The notes under the pieces were generated by a model. That model saw only the letters and a list, made by a program, of their open reading frames with translations. It ran no database searches and was not told where the DNA came from. Below, piece by piece: positions 20,285 through 29,046 of a DNA stretch of 64,000 bases. Position 1 is the stretch's first letter, and every line of letters begins with the position of its first letter. The position numbers and the translations under genes are program-made. This stretch comes from Ancylobacter defluvii (lineage in GTDB: Bacteria; Pseudomonadota; Alphaproteobacteria; Rhizobiales; Xanthobacteraceae). Location: contig NZ_JAHBGD010000002.1 in the NCBI RefSeq assembly GCF_018390605.1, forward strand, positions 1 to 64,000. Reading direction: 5' to 3'.

Positions 20285-20794
20285 ATGACCATCGAGGACG
20301 AAGTCAGGTCGCTGCAGAAATTTCGCATGTTCCATCATGTGGAAGCGTCCAAGCTGAAGCTGCTGGCCATGGTCAGCGACCGGATCACCTTCCAGCGCGA
20401 CGAGGTGATTTACGAGCAGGGCGCCGAGTCCGATGCGGTCTATATCGTGCTCGAAGGCCAGTTCACGGTATCGCTGCGCACGCCGGCCGGGGTGATCAAC
20501 TTTGCCCAGCATGTGCGAGGCGCCATTCTCGGCGAGGCGGGCGTACTATGCGATCAGGTGCGCATGGTGACGATCACCGCCGAAACCCCGGTGGTGGCCC
20601 TGCGCATCGACCGCGACATCTTCCTTCAGCTGCTGAAAGAATCCCCGCCGTTCAATTTCGCCGTCATGCGTGAGCTGGGACGGCAGATCATGGACCTCAA
20701 CAACATCTGCGCCCAGCTCGTGCAGCAACTCCCGCCGGGAGCGCCGGCAGTGGATGCCGGACGTAGCGTTGCCGAGCCGCAGCACACGCACTGA
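20285..20794 (+). CDS. Stand-alone cyclic-nucleotide-binding domain protein
   Basis: 169 residues consisting of one Crp-like cyclic-nucleotide-binding beta-barrel (about 10-125) plus a short helix and a Pro/Ala-rich tail. The phosphate-binding cassette is recognisable: GEAGVLCDQVR with Glu84 and Arg93, the residues that hold the ribose and cyclic phosphate in cAMP receptors. There is no helix-turn-helix, so it is not a classical Crp/Fnr transcription factor and more likely acts by protein contact. It has a near-perfect AGGAGG (20272-20277) seven bases before the ATG, stronger than that of its neighbours. It sits 30 bp after the ABC-like gene and 8 bp before the cyclase gene, which makes it the obvious candidate receptor for the cyclase product. 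Confidence 0.85.
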   Translation: MTIEDEVRSLQKFRMFHHVEASKLKLLAMVSDRITFQRDEVIYEQGAESDAVYIVLEGQFTVSLRTPAGVINFAQHVRGAILGEAGVLCDQVRMVTITAETPVVALRIDRDIFLQLLKESPPFNFAVMRELGRQIMDLNNICAQLVQQLPPGAPAVDAGRSVAEPQHTH

Positions 20795-20802
20795 CCCCTC
20801 AG

Positions 20803-22545
20803 ATGGCCTCCCTCACCACGACCACCGGCAAGCCGGCACCCGAGAAGGTGCAGCGGGAATTCCGCGACCATCCTTGGGCGTGCCATGCGCGGTTGTGGTC
20901 GGGGATCATCCTTTTCACTTTCGTGCTGACCCATCTCGTCAACCATGCGCTCGGCATATTCGGGCTTGAGGCGATGGAGGTCGGGCAGCAATGGCGATGG
21001 CTGCTGTGGAAGTCGCTTCCCGGCAGCGTCCTTCTCTATGGCTGCTTTCTGACCCATATGGTCCTCGCCAGCCAGCGCATTCTGCGTCGCCACACCTGGC
21101 GCATGCCGCGCGACGAGGCCTGGCAGATCGTCTCGGGTCTGGCGATTCCGCTGCTGGCGGCCGGCCATGTGCTGGAAACCCGGGTGGGCGGCACCTGGTT
21201 TGGCGCGGATGAAACGTATCGCGCCGTCCTGTCACGGATGTGGCCCACGCTGGCCCTGTGGCAGACCATGCTGCTGCTGGTCGCCTGGACGCATGGCGTG
21301 GTCGGAATCCATCATTCCCTGCGCTATCAGAGCTGGTATCCGCACTGGCGGGGCACGGCCCTGATCGCCGCTATCATCGTGCCCTTGCTGGCGCTGGCCG
21401 GTTTTGTTGCTTCGGGGCGCGAGGCGGCGGCGAAATTCGTGAACCCGACCCCGATGAGCGCCGAACAGCGAGCCGGCCTCGATCGCGCACGGATGATGCT
21501 CGACAGCGGTCTCGGAGCGTTTGGCATCGGGCTCGCCGGCCTGATCAGCTTCGCTTATGTGCGGCGGCGCTCGCGTGCCACGGTGACCATCACCTATCGC
21601 GGCTTCGGGCCCGTGCAGGTGCCGCGCGGGGTCTCCGTGCTGGAGGCGAGCCGTATGCATGGCATTCCGCATCCTTCGACCTGCCGCGGGCGGGGGCGAT
21701 GCTCGACTTGCCGGGTGCATATCCTGTCGGGTGCGAAGGGCCTGCCGGATATGTCGGGGCCGGAGCGGCTTCTGCTTTCCCATATCGGTGCACCCGAGAA
21801 TGTACGGCTCGGCTGCCAGTTGCGCCCCGATCACGACATCGGCGTGAGGGTGTTGATGCCGGTGCTCGGTCGCCCCACCGCCGACGTCGATGGCGATGCG
21901 AACGAATGGGCACTGGAACGGAGTGCCACGGTCCTGTGCCTCGACCTGAGGGCGTTCAGCACGCTGACACAGAACCGGCTTCCCTATGAAATCGCCGTGC
22001 TGATCAATCGATTCGCTGCCGAAATGACCCAGGCGGTGGAGAGCCATGACGGACATGTGGACTTGATGTATGGCGACGGGCTGCTAGCGGTGTTCGATGC
22101 CGACGAGCATCACGTCGGCGCCGGTGCGCGGGCCGCCTTGAGTGCGGCGCGCGACATGAGCCGGGTGCTCGACCTGCTCAACTCGGAAATGCGCGGGGCC
22201 CTGCCGATTCCGATCCGGGCCGGCATCGGCATCCATACCGGACCGGTTGTCCTTGCTCGCATCGGCGACGGTTTGCAGAACTCGGTCATGCGTGCCATCG
22301 GCTCGACCGTCGCCTTCTCCGTCGGGCTGGAGGCGGCTTCCAAGGAATTCCTGGCGGATTACGTGATCTCGACCTCGACCGCTGAAGCGTCCGGCTATGA
22401 CTTTACCGATCACAGCGTTCGCGACGTGGTGGTCGACACGCACAACACGACAGTGCCGGCCTATGCCATTTCCGACCGCGCGGCGCTGGACAAGATCATG
22501 GCGCGCCCTGCTATGCTGAGGGTATTGAACAAGGCCGGAGTATAG
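20803..22545 (+). CDS. cyaC: Membrane class III cyclase with tetra-His anchor and ferredoxin domain (CyaC-like)
   Basis: 580 residues in three modules. First, a six-helix membrane anchor carries one conserved-looking His in each of four helices (His44, His85, His122, His164), like diheme-b quinone-oxidoreductase anchors. Second, a plant-type 2Fe-2S domain (about 265-350) has Cys294, Cys300, Cys303 and Cys338. Third, there is a class III nucleotide cyclase domain (about 375-550). This matches CyaC of Sinorhizobium meliloti, described as a quinone-responsive diheme, 2Fe-2S adenylate cyclase. Both metal-binding aspartates are present (Asp381, Asp425). The purine-specifying Lys and Asp align with Leu421 and Arg497, and the transition-state Asn and Arg with Ala504 and Gly508, so cyclase activity is uncertain. 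It is probably coupled to the CNB gene, 8 bp upstream. Confidence 0.85.
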   Translation: MASLTTTTGKPAPEKVQREFRDHPWACHARLWSGIILFTFVLTHLVNHALGIFGLEAMEVGQQWRWLLWKSLPGSVLLYGCFLTHMVLASQRILRRHTWRMPRDEAWQIVSGLAIPLLAAGHVLETRVGGTWFGADETYRAVLSRMWPTLALWQTMLLLVAWTHGVVGIHHSLRYQSWYPHWRGTALIAAIIVPLLALAGFVASGREAAAKFVNPTPMSAEQRAGLDRARMMLDSGLGAFGIGLAGLISFAYVRRRSRATVTITYRGFGPVQVPRGVSVLEASRMHGIPHPSTCRGRGRCSTCRVHILSGAKGLPDMSGPERLLLSHIGAPENVRLGCQLRPDHDIGVRVLMPVLGRPTADVDGDANEWALERSATVLCLDLRAFSTLTQNRLPYEIAVLINRFAAEMTQAVESHDGHVDLMYGDGLLAVFDADEHHVGAGARAALSAARDMSRVLDLLNSEMRGALPIPIRAGIGIHTGPVVLARIGDGLQNSVMRAIGSTVAFSVGLEAASKEFLADYVISTSTAEASGYDFTDHSVRDVVVDTHNTTVPAYAISDRAALDKIMARPAMLRVLNKAGV

Positions 22546-22549
22546 ACGC

Positions 22550-24442
22550 GTGGCGCCTACGACGCCTTCCGATGTCCTGCGCATCGAAGATCTACGCATC
22601 TCCTTCGAGATGCATGGCCATCTCAACGAGGTGGTGAAGGGCGTCTCGCTGCGCGTGCCGGCCGGACGAACGGTCGCTCTCGTCGGGGAATCGGGATCCG
22701 GCAAGACCGTCATTTCTCAGGCCATTATGGGGCTGCTGCCGCGCAACGGCGTCATCACGCAGGGTCGTATCCTGTTCAGCGATCCGATCAAGGACGGCAA
22801 GACCCTTGATATTGCCCAATTGCCGGCCGACGGCACCAAGATGCGCAAGCTTCGCGGCGGGCGCATCGGCATGATCTTCCAGGAGCCGATGTCGTCGCTT
22901 TCGCCGGTGCACACCGTCGGCAGCCAGATCGAGGAGGCGCTTCAACTTCATCGCCCGCATCCGCGCAAGGAGGCGAGGGCGGTCACCGAGAAGATGCTCG
23001 GCCTGGTCGGTTTCCGTGACCCGTCGCGCTCCTATGACCGCTACTCGTTCGAGCTTTCCGGCGGCCTGCGCCAGCGTGCCATGCTCGCCATGGCGCTCAT
23101 CTGCCATCCGGCCCTGCTCATCGCCGACGAACCCACCACCGCGCTTGATGTCACCATTCAGGCGCAGGTGCTCAAGCTGATGAAGGAGCTTCAGCGCGAT
23201 ATCGGCATGGCGATCCTGTTGATCACCCATGATCTCGGCGTGGTCGCCAACATGGCCGATGAGGTGGTGGTGGTCTATCGCGGCGAACTGATGGAGGCCG
23301 GAACGGTCGACGACATCTTCCGTCGGCCATCGCACCCCTATCTCAAAGCCCTTCTGAAGGCGTCGCCGGACTTCGACATGAAGGAAGGCGAGCGCCTGGT
23401 GGCGCTGCGCGAGGTCGCGCCAGTGGTTCCGACCCGGAAGAAGCCGAGCTACGAAGGCAACAGTGCGCCGTTGCTGAGCGTGCGCCATCTGCGCAAGACC
23501 TATGGCTCCAAGAGCGGCGGCAGCGTGTTGGCGGTCGACGATGTGAGCTTCGACATCGGCCGCGGGGAATGCCTCGGCCTTGTCGGGGAGAGCGGATCTG
23601 GCAAGACCACCGTCGGCAACATGATCATGCGGGCGCGCAAGGCGGATGCCGGCGAGATCGTCTTCCATGGCGAGAAGGCTCCGGTGGATGTGCTGGGTCT
23701 GGATTCCCATACGCTGAAGGCCTTCCGCCCACATATGCAGATGATCTTCCAGGACCCGGTCAGCTCGCTGTCGCCACGCATGACCGTGCTCGACATCATC
23801 CGCGAACCGATGATCATCCAGGGCAAGGGCGACGCCGCTACCCAGAAGCAGCGAGCGGTCGAACTCATGCACGCCGTCGGTCTCGACCCCCGTTTTCTCA
23901 ACCGTTATCCGCACAGTTTTTCCGGCGGCCAGCGTCAGCGCATCGGCATCGCCCGTGCTCTGGCGCTCGACCCGGACCTCATCATCTGCGACGAGCCGGT
24001 CTCGGCGCTTGACGTCTCCGTGCAGGCACAGATCCTGAATCTTCTCAAAGACTTGCAAGCATCTCTTGGGCTGACGTACCTGTTCGTTTCGCACAATCTC
24101 GCCGTAGTGCACTATATGGCCGAGCGCATCGCTGTGATGGCGCGCGGCCGCATCGTCGAGATCGGGCCGCGGCAGGAACTGTTCCGCAACCCGGCACATC
24201 CCTATACGCGGTGCCTGCTGAAGGCTGTGCCGCTCCCGGATCTCGACCGGAGGCTCGATTTCGATGTCGCCATGGCCGGCGGCACCGCTTCAGATCCGGC
24301 GAGCTGGCCAGCCGAGTTCCGGGACGTCGAGGGCGGCTCCCTTCGCATGATCGATCTCGGCAACGGACACAGCGTGCTGGCAGCGGAGCGCTGCACCGCC
24401 CACGATATCGCTGTGCATAGGGGGCATCATGCGGCGCAGTAA
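22550..24442 (+). CDS. Peptide-type ABC importer, fused double ATPase subunit
   Basis: Two complete ABC ATPase domains in one chain of 630 residues, as in YejF or GsiA of oligopeptide importers. Domain 1 has Walker [12 protein letters not shown], signature LSGGLRQR and Walker [12 protein letters not shown]. Domain 2 (from about residue 305) has [19 protein letters not shown] and [10 protein letters not shown]. Each ends with the oligopeptide-transporter C-terminal segment ([16 protein letters not shown]). The start is a GTG at 22550, with GGAG nine bases before it and only 4 bp after the cyclase stop. The end overlaps the binding-protein gene by 14 bp. It would power the two permeases encoded downstream. 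Confidence 0.9.
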   Translation: MAPTTPSDVLRIEDLRISFEMHGHLNEVVKGVSLRVPAGRTVALVGESGSGKTVISQAIMGLLPRNGVITQGRILFSDPIKDGKTLDIAQLPADGTKMRKLRGGRIGMIFQEPMSSLSPVHTVGSQIEEALQLHRPHPRKEARAVTEKMLGLVGFRDPSRSYDRYSFELSGGLRQRAMLAMALICHPALLIADEPTTALDVTIQAQVLKLMKELQRDIGMAILLITHDLGVVANMADEVVVVYRGELMEAGTVDDIFRRPSHPYLKALLKASPDFDMKEGERLVALREVAPVVPTRKKPSYEGNSAPLLSVRHLRKTYGSKSGGSVLAVDDVSFDIGRGECLGLVGESGSGKTTVGNMIMRARKADAGEIVFHGEKAPVDVLGLDSHTLKAFRPHMQMIFQDPVSSLSPRMTVLDIIREPMIIQGKGDAATQKQRAVELMHAVGLDPRFLNRYPHSFSGGQRQRIGIARALALDPDLIICDEPVSALDVSVQAQILNLLKDLQASLGLTYLFVSHNLAVVHYMAERIAVMARGRIVEIGPRQELFRNPAHPYTRCLLKAVPLPDLDRRLDFDVAMAGGTASDPASWPAEFRDVEGGSLRMIDLGNGHSVLAAERCTAHDIAVHRGHHAAQ

Positions 24443-26345
24443 CATACTGGCTCTGATGCTGCTCTTGGTTTGTAGCAGCGTCGCTGTGGCGGCACCGGGG
24501 CGGTATCCGCCGGAACCGCCTTTGCTGCGTACCGATGTCGACATCAACCAGATGCCGGCCCTTGCCGACCGGTTGCCGGATCATCCGCGGGTCATCGACG
24601 TCGCCGGCATGGGCCGCGAGCCCGGCCGTTACGGCGGCACCATGCGCATGCTGATGGGCGACCAGCGCGACATCCGCGCCATCAGCATCTACGGCTACAC
24701 CCGGCTGGTAGTGTTCGACACCGCCGGCAAGATCGTCCCCGATATCTTGGAGAAGGTCGACGTCGAGGATGGCCGTATATTCACCCTGCATCTGCGCAAG
24801 GGGCACAAATGGTCGGATGGCTGGCCCTTCACCAGCGAGGATTTCCGCTATTTCTGGGAGGACATGGCGAATAACGAGCGGCTGAGTCCGGGCGGCCCGC
24901 CTATGCAGCTCTATGTCGACGGGGAGATCGCCAAGTTCGAGGTTGTCGACGAGACGACCGTGCGCTTCAGCTGGAGCAAGCCCAATCCCTCGTTTCTGCC
25001 GGCACTTGCCGGTGCGCAGCCGCTCGAAATCTTCGTGCCGGCGCATTATCTGCGCCAGTTCCACCAGCGGTACGCCGACCCGATACGTCTCGGCGCCATC
25101 ATTCGGCAGGAGCGGGTAAAGGACTGGGGGGCACTGCATGATCGTATGGCACGCTCCTACCGGCCGGAGAACCCGGAGCTGCCGATGCTAGGTCCCTGGA
25201 TCCCGCGCACCAAGCCACCGGCAGAATTCTTCGTCTTCGACCGCAATCCCTATTTCCATCGCGTCGACGAGCGCGGATGGCAGCTGCCCTATGTGGATCG
25301 GATCACTATCTCCATCGGCACCTCCTCGCTTATCCCGGCGAAAGTCGGCGCGGGCGGATCGGACCTTCAGGCGCGCTATCTGCGGTTCGACAATTACACC
25401 TTCCTGAAAGAGGGCGAAGAACGCGGCAACTACACCGTTCGCCTGTGGGAGCGCGGGGAGGGCTCCTATGTCGCCATCTTCCCCAATCTCAACGTGAAGG
25501 ATCCGAGCTGGCGGGCCGTATTGCGCGACGTTAATGTCCGGCGCGCATTGTCGGTCGGCATCAATCGGCGCGACATCAATCAGGTGATCTTCTTCGGGCT
25601 CGCCCACGAGGGGGCCAACACCATCATCCCTGGCAGTGCGTTGTATGATTCAAAATACGACGGCGCCTGGGCGCAATATGATCCGGCGCTCGCTAATCAG
25701 CTTCTCGATGCCGCGGGGCTGGCCAAGCGCGATGATGACGGCATTCGCCTGCTGCCGGACGGCCGACGCGCCGAGATCACCATCGAGACCGCCGGCAACA
25801 GCACCGAAGAGACCGACATTCTCGAGCTCGTTGCCTATGATTGGGAAAAGATCGGCATCAAGCTGTTCGTGCGCGCGACGCAGACCGATCTCTTGAGGCG
25901 TAGCGTCAGCTCCGGCAATGCGATGATGTCGGTGTGGCCTGGCATTGATAACGCCATTCCGGGGCCGGACATGGCGCCCGACGGCCTCTCTCCTTCGAAC
26001 TCCATGCAGTTTCAGTGGCCGCAATGGGGCCAGTTCGTCGAAACCGGCGGCCAGGTGGGCGAGAAGCCCGACCTCCCGGCGGCGCAGGAATTGATCGACC
26101 TGCAGCAGCGCTGGCGTCAATCGGTGACGACCGAGGAGCGGCAGGCCATCTGGCAGCGCATGCTACAGATCAATGCCGACGAGGTATTCACCATTGGCAT
26201 CGTCAACCGCGCCTCGCAGCCGGTGGTGGTGTCGAACCATCTGAAGAACGTTCCCGAAGTCGGTATCTTCAGTTTCGAGCCCGGCGCCTATTTCGGAGTC
26301 TACATGCCGGACACCTTCTGGTTCGACAATGCCGGTAAGGAATAA
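24429..26345 (+). CDS. ABC transporter periplasmic substrate-binding protein, family 5
   Basis: 638 residues with a clear signal peptide (hydrophobic ILALMLLLVCSSVAVA, cleavage near residue 22). The mature protein has the family 5 (DppA/OppA-like) architecture: an early YGYTRLVVFD, then FTLHLRKGHKWSDGWPFTSE, which is the SBP_bac_5 hallmark, and a C-terminal lobe ending in FEPGAYFGVY. At this length it belongs to the long oligopeptide or opine-type binding proteins. The ligand cannot be deduced. The ATG at 24429 overlaps the end of the ATPase gene; the first permease follows 3 bp after its stop. Its co-location with a redox cyclase is unusual. Confidence 0.88.
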   Translation: MRRSNILALMLLLVCSSVAVAAPGRYPPEPPLLRTDVDINQMPALADRLPDHPRVIDVAGMGREPGRYGGTMRMLMGDQRDIRAISIYGYTRLVVFDTAGKIVPDILEKVDVEDGRIFTLHLRKGHKWSDGWPFTSEDFRYFWEDMANNERLSPGGPPMQLYVDGEIAKFEVVDETTVRFSWSKPNPSFLPALAGAQPLEIFVPAHYLRQFHQRYADPIRLGAIIRQERVKDWGALHDRMARSYRPENPELPMLGPWIPRTKPPAEFFVFDRNPYFHRVDERGWQLPYVDRITISIGTSSLIPAKVGAGGSDLQARYLRFDNYTFLKEGEERGNYTVRLWERGEGSYVAIFPNLNVKDPSWRAVLRDVNVRRALSVGINRRDINQVIFFGLAHEGANTIIPGSALYDSKYDGAWAQYDPALANQLLDAAGLAKRDDDGIRLLPDGRRAEITIETAGNSTEETDILELVAYDWEKIGIKLFVRATQTDLLRRSVSSGNAMMSVWPGIDNAIPGPDMAPDGLSPSNSMQFQWPQWGQFVETGGQVGEKPDLPAAQELIDLQQRWRQSVTTEERQAIWQRMLQINADEVFTIGIVNRASQPVVVSNHLKNVPEVGIFSFEPGAYFGVYMPDTFWFDNAGKE

Positions 26346-26348
26346 GCG

Positions 26349-27347
26349 ATGCTGCGCTATATCGCTCGCCGCATCCTGATCATGATACCGACGCTGCTGA
26401 TCACCAGCGCGTTGATCTTCACGGTGATGCAACTACCGCCCAGCGACTATTTCGAGACCTATGTCGCGGAAATGGCGGCGCAGGGCGAAAAGGCCGACAT
26501 GAGCCGCGTCGAATTCCTGAAGAAGGAGTACGGCTTCGACAAGCCTTTGATAGAACGCTATTTTCTCTGGGTGACCGGCTTCGTGCAGGGCGATTTCGGC
26601 TATTCGTTCGAATATGAAATGCCGGTGAGCGATGTCGTGGGCGAGCGTCTCGCGCTCACCGTGCTGGTGTCGTTCTGCACCATCCTTATGACTTGGGTCA
26701 TCGCCTTCCCGATCGGCATCTATTCGGCGACGCATCAGTACAGCTGGGGCGACTACGGACTGACCTTCATCGGCCTGATCGGCATCGCCGTGCCGCATTT
26801 CCTGCTGGCGCTGATCTTCATGTATTTCGCCAATGTGTGGTTCGGCCTGTCTATTGGCGGCCTGATGGACCCGGTCTATTTCAACCAGCCGATGAGCTGG
26901 GCCAAGGCGCAGTCAATCCTCGCCCATCTGTGGATCCCGGTGCTGATCATCGGTGCCGGCGGCACCGGCTCGATGGTACGCGCGATCCGGGCCAATCTGC
27001 TGGATGAGCTGCAAAAGCAGTATTATATTACTGCGAAAGCCAAGGGGCTGCCGCCGGGCAAGGCCTTGGTGAAGTACCCGCTGCGGATGTCGCTGAACTT
27101 CTTCGTCTCCCACATCGGCGACGTGTTGCCCTCCATCGTCTCGGGCTCGGAACTCACGGCCGTGGTGCTGTCGCTCCAGACTACCGGCCCGCTGCTGCTG
27201 CGCGCCCTGCAAAGCCAGGACATGTATCTCGCCGGCTCGTTCCTGCTGTTCCTCTCCTGCCTCACTGTGGTCGGGGTGCTGATCTCCGACATCCTGCTCG
27301 GTTTCCTTGATCCCCGCATCCGCCTGCAGGGAGGTCGCACGAAATGA
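26349..27347 (+). CDS. Peptide-type ABC importer permease (DppB-like)
   Basis: 332 residues with six membrane segments. The N-terminal RRILIMIPTLLITSALIFTV is typical of DppB/OppB proteins. The EAA loop that docks on the ATPase reads YYITAKAKGLPPGKALVKY. A long extracytoplasmic loop lies between segments 1 and 2. It starts 3 bp after the binding-protein gene and its stop overlaps the next permease start by 4 bp (ATGA at 27344-27347). With the DppC-like partner it forms the channel. The substrate, probably an oligopeptide or other oligomeric solute, is unknown. Confidence 0.9.
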   Translation: MLRYIARRILIMIPTLLITSALIFTVMQLPPSDYFETYVAEMAAQGEKADMSRVEFLKKEYGFDKPLIERYFLWVTGFVQGDFGYSFEYEMPVSDVVGERLALTVLVSFCTILMTWVIAFPIGIYSATHQYSWGDYGLTFIGLIGIAVPHFLLALIFMYFANVWFGLSIGGLMDPVYFNQPMSWAKAQSILAHLWIPVLIIGAGGTGSMVRAIRANLLDELQKQYYITAKAKGLPPGKALVKYPLRMSLNFFVSHIGDVLPSIVSGSELTAVVLSLQTTGPLLLRALQSQDMYLAGSFLLFLSCLTVVGVLISDILLGFLDPRIRLQGGRTK

Positions 27348-28525
27348 ATCAGTCGGTCTCCCTGCCGCCGGCCGGCGCGCCACTGCCGCATTTCGTCGCC
27401 GAGGGTGTCTTCGATCCCCAACAGGCCGACAAGCTGACCAAGGCGCAGGAGCGGGTCTATCTCGCCTCGCAGCTGACGCTGATGTGGTGGAAGTTCCGCA
27501 AGCACCGGCTGGCGCTCGCTTCCGGCATCTTCCTGATACTGCTCTATGCCTCGATCCTGATCAGCGAATTTCTGGCGCCGTATAACTACCAGACGCGGCA
27601 TACCGACTTCATCCGCACGCCGCCGCAAAGCGTGCACCTGTTTCACGAGGGACAGTTCATCGGGCCGTTCACCTATGGATTGAACGCCACGCTCGATATG
27701 AGCAACCTGAAGCGCAACTACAGCGAAAACACGCAACAGATTTTTCCGGTTCGCTTTTTCTGTCGCGGTGACAGCTATCGCTTCTGGGGCTTGTTCGAAG
27801 GAAATCTCCACCTCGTCTGTCCGAGCGAGGGCGGCACCCTGTTCCTGCTCGGCACCGATCGGTTGGGGCGAGACATGCTCTCGCGCATCATCTTTGGTGC
27901 CCGAATCTCGCTCACAATCGGGCTGATCGGCATAGCGGTCAGCTTCACGCTCGGCATCGTGATTGGCGGCCTTGCCGGTTATTATGGCGGCCTGTTCGAT
28001 CTCCTGGTGCAGCGGACCATCGAGGTCGTACAGTCGCTGCCAACCATTCCGCTCTGGCTGGCGCTCTCCGCCATCATGCCACCGAGCTGGAGCCCGATCC
28101 TGGTCTATTTCGGCATCACTGTGATCCTCGGCCTGATGGACTGGACCGGCCTTGCCCGCGCCGTCCGCTCCAAGCTGCTGTCGCTGCGCGAGGATGACTA
28201 TGTCGTCGCCGCCCAATTGATGGGAGCGGGTACGCCGCGCGTCGTGTTCCGCCATCTCGTGCCTGGCTTCATGAGCCACCTGATCGCATCGGCCACCATT
28301 GCGATCCCCAGCATGATCCTCGGCGAAACCGCCCTCAGCTTTCTCGGCCTCGGCCTGCGGCCGCCGATCACCAGCTGGGGCGTGATGCTGAACGAGGCGC
28401 AGAACATCAATATCGTCGTGCTGTATCCTTGGCTCATACTGCCGGTGGTGCCGGTGATCGCCGTGATCCTCGCCTTCAACTTTCTGGGCGACGGGTTGCG
28501 TGATGCCGCAGATCCTTACCGGTAA
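27344..28525 (+). CDS. Peptide-type ABC importer permease (DppC-like)
   Basis: 393 residues. After a cytoplasmic N-terminal arm (about 1-55) comes one membrane segment and a long extracytoplasmic region of about 110 residues. The usual DppC core follows with GTDRLGRDMLSRIIFGARIS and the EAA loop YVVAAQLMGAGTPRVVFRHL. The C-terminal LGDGLRDAADPY is standard. It is longer than the usual 290-300 residues because of the extra loop between segments 1 and 2; YejE-type permeases also have this. It is coupled to the preceding permease by an ATGA overlap and is followed 8 bp later by the methyltransferase gene. Confidence 0.9.
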   Translation: MNQSVSLPPAGAPLPHFVAEGVFDPQQADKLTKAQERVYLASQLTLMWWKFRKHRLALASGIFLILLYASILISEFLAPYNYQTRHTDFIRTPPQSVHLFHEGQFIGPFTYGLNATLDMSNLKRNYSENTQQIFPVRFFCRGDSYRFWGLFEGNLHLVCPSEGGTLFLLGTDRLGRDMLSRIIFGARISLTIGLIGIAVSFTLGIVIGGLAGYYGGLFDLLVQRTIEVVQSLPTIPLWLALSAIMPPSWSPILVYFGITVILGLMDWTGLARAVRSKLLSLREDDYVVAAQLMGAGTPRVVFRHLVPGFMSHLIASATIAIPSMILGETALSFLGLGLRPPITSWGVMLNEAQNINIVVLYPWLILPVVPVIAVILAFNFLGDGLRDAADPYR

Positions 28526-28533
28526 GTCGGCCT

Positions 28534-29034
28534 ATGGCTGGACCGTCTCGCCTGGAGAAAACCCTTTTTCGGCTGCAGTCGCAGCACGCCTGCCTTGCCT
28601 GGGCTTTCGAGGAAATTTCCGGGCGCGCAGGCCCGGTGATCGAGCTCGGCCTCGGCCTCGGACGGACCTTCGATCACTTACGCAGAAACCTTGGCGACCG
28701 AGCCATCTACGTGTTCGATCGGGTCAATGCGGCCTATCCGGAGTGCCAGCCTGATCCTGCTCTCCTCTTCCTCGGGGAGATCGAGGAGACCCTTCCAGCC
28801 CTGCACCAAAGCCTGGCGGGCAAGGTTGTGCTGGCCAATTCCGACCTTGGTTCCTTCGACAGGGAATCAAACCACCGCGTCGCCGACATGTCCGGGCGCT
28901 TGCTGCCGTCGGTCATGGCGCCCGGGGGCATCATCATGTCCGACCTGCCGCTGAATCTTGGTGGTTTCGAAGAGGTGGACCTTCCACCCGGGGCTCAACA
29001 GGGCTGCTACTATCTCTACCGCCGGGCCGGCTGA
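28534..29034 (+). CDS. Small SAM-dependent methyltransferase family protein
   Basis: 166 residues resembling the short Methyltransf_17 type family of alphaproteobacteria. A methyltransferase motif I is seen as GPVIELGLGLGRTFDHL near residue 35, an acidic residue ends the next strand (IYVFDRVNA), and a later strand reads GGIIMSDLPL. The substrate is unknown. It is the last gene of the plus-strand unit, 8 bp after the permease, and converges on the glycosyltransferase operon with only 12 bp between the stops. Whether it belongs functionally to the transporter cannot be judged. Confidence 0.7.
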   Translation: MAGPSRLEKTLFRLQSQHACLAWAFEEISGRAGPVIELGLGLGRTFDHLRRNLGDRAIYVFDRVNAAYPECQPDPALLFLGEIEETLPALHQSLAGKVVLANSDLGSFDRESNHRVADMSGRLLPSVMAPGGIIMSDLPLNLGGFEEVDLPPGAQQGCYYLYRRAG

Positions 29035-29046
29035 GGCACAGCAACT

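Noticed and set aside
22592-24199. Minus-strand open frame of 535 codons opposite the double ATPase gene
   Set aside because: The plus strand has two full ABC ATPase domains; the opposite frame shows no recognisable domain.
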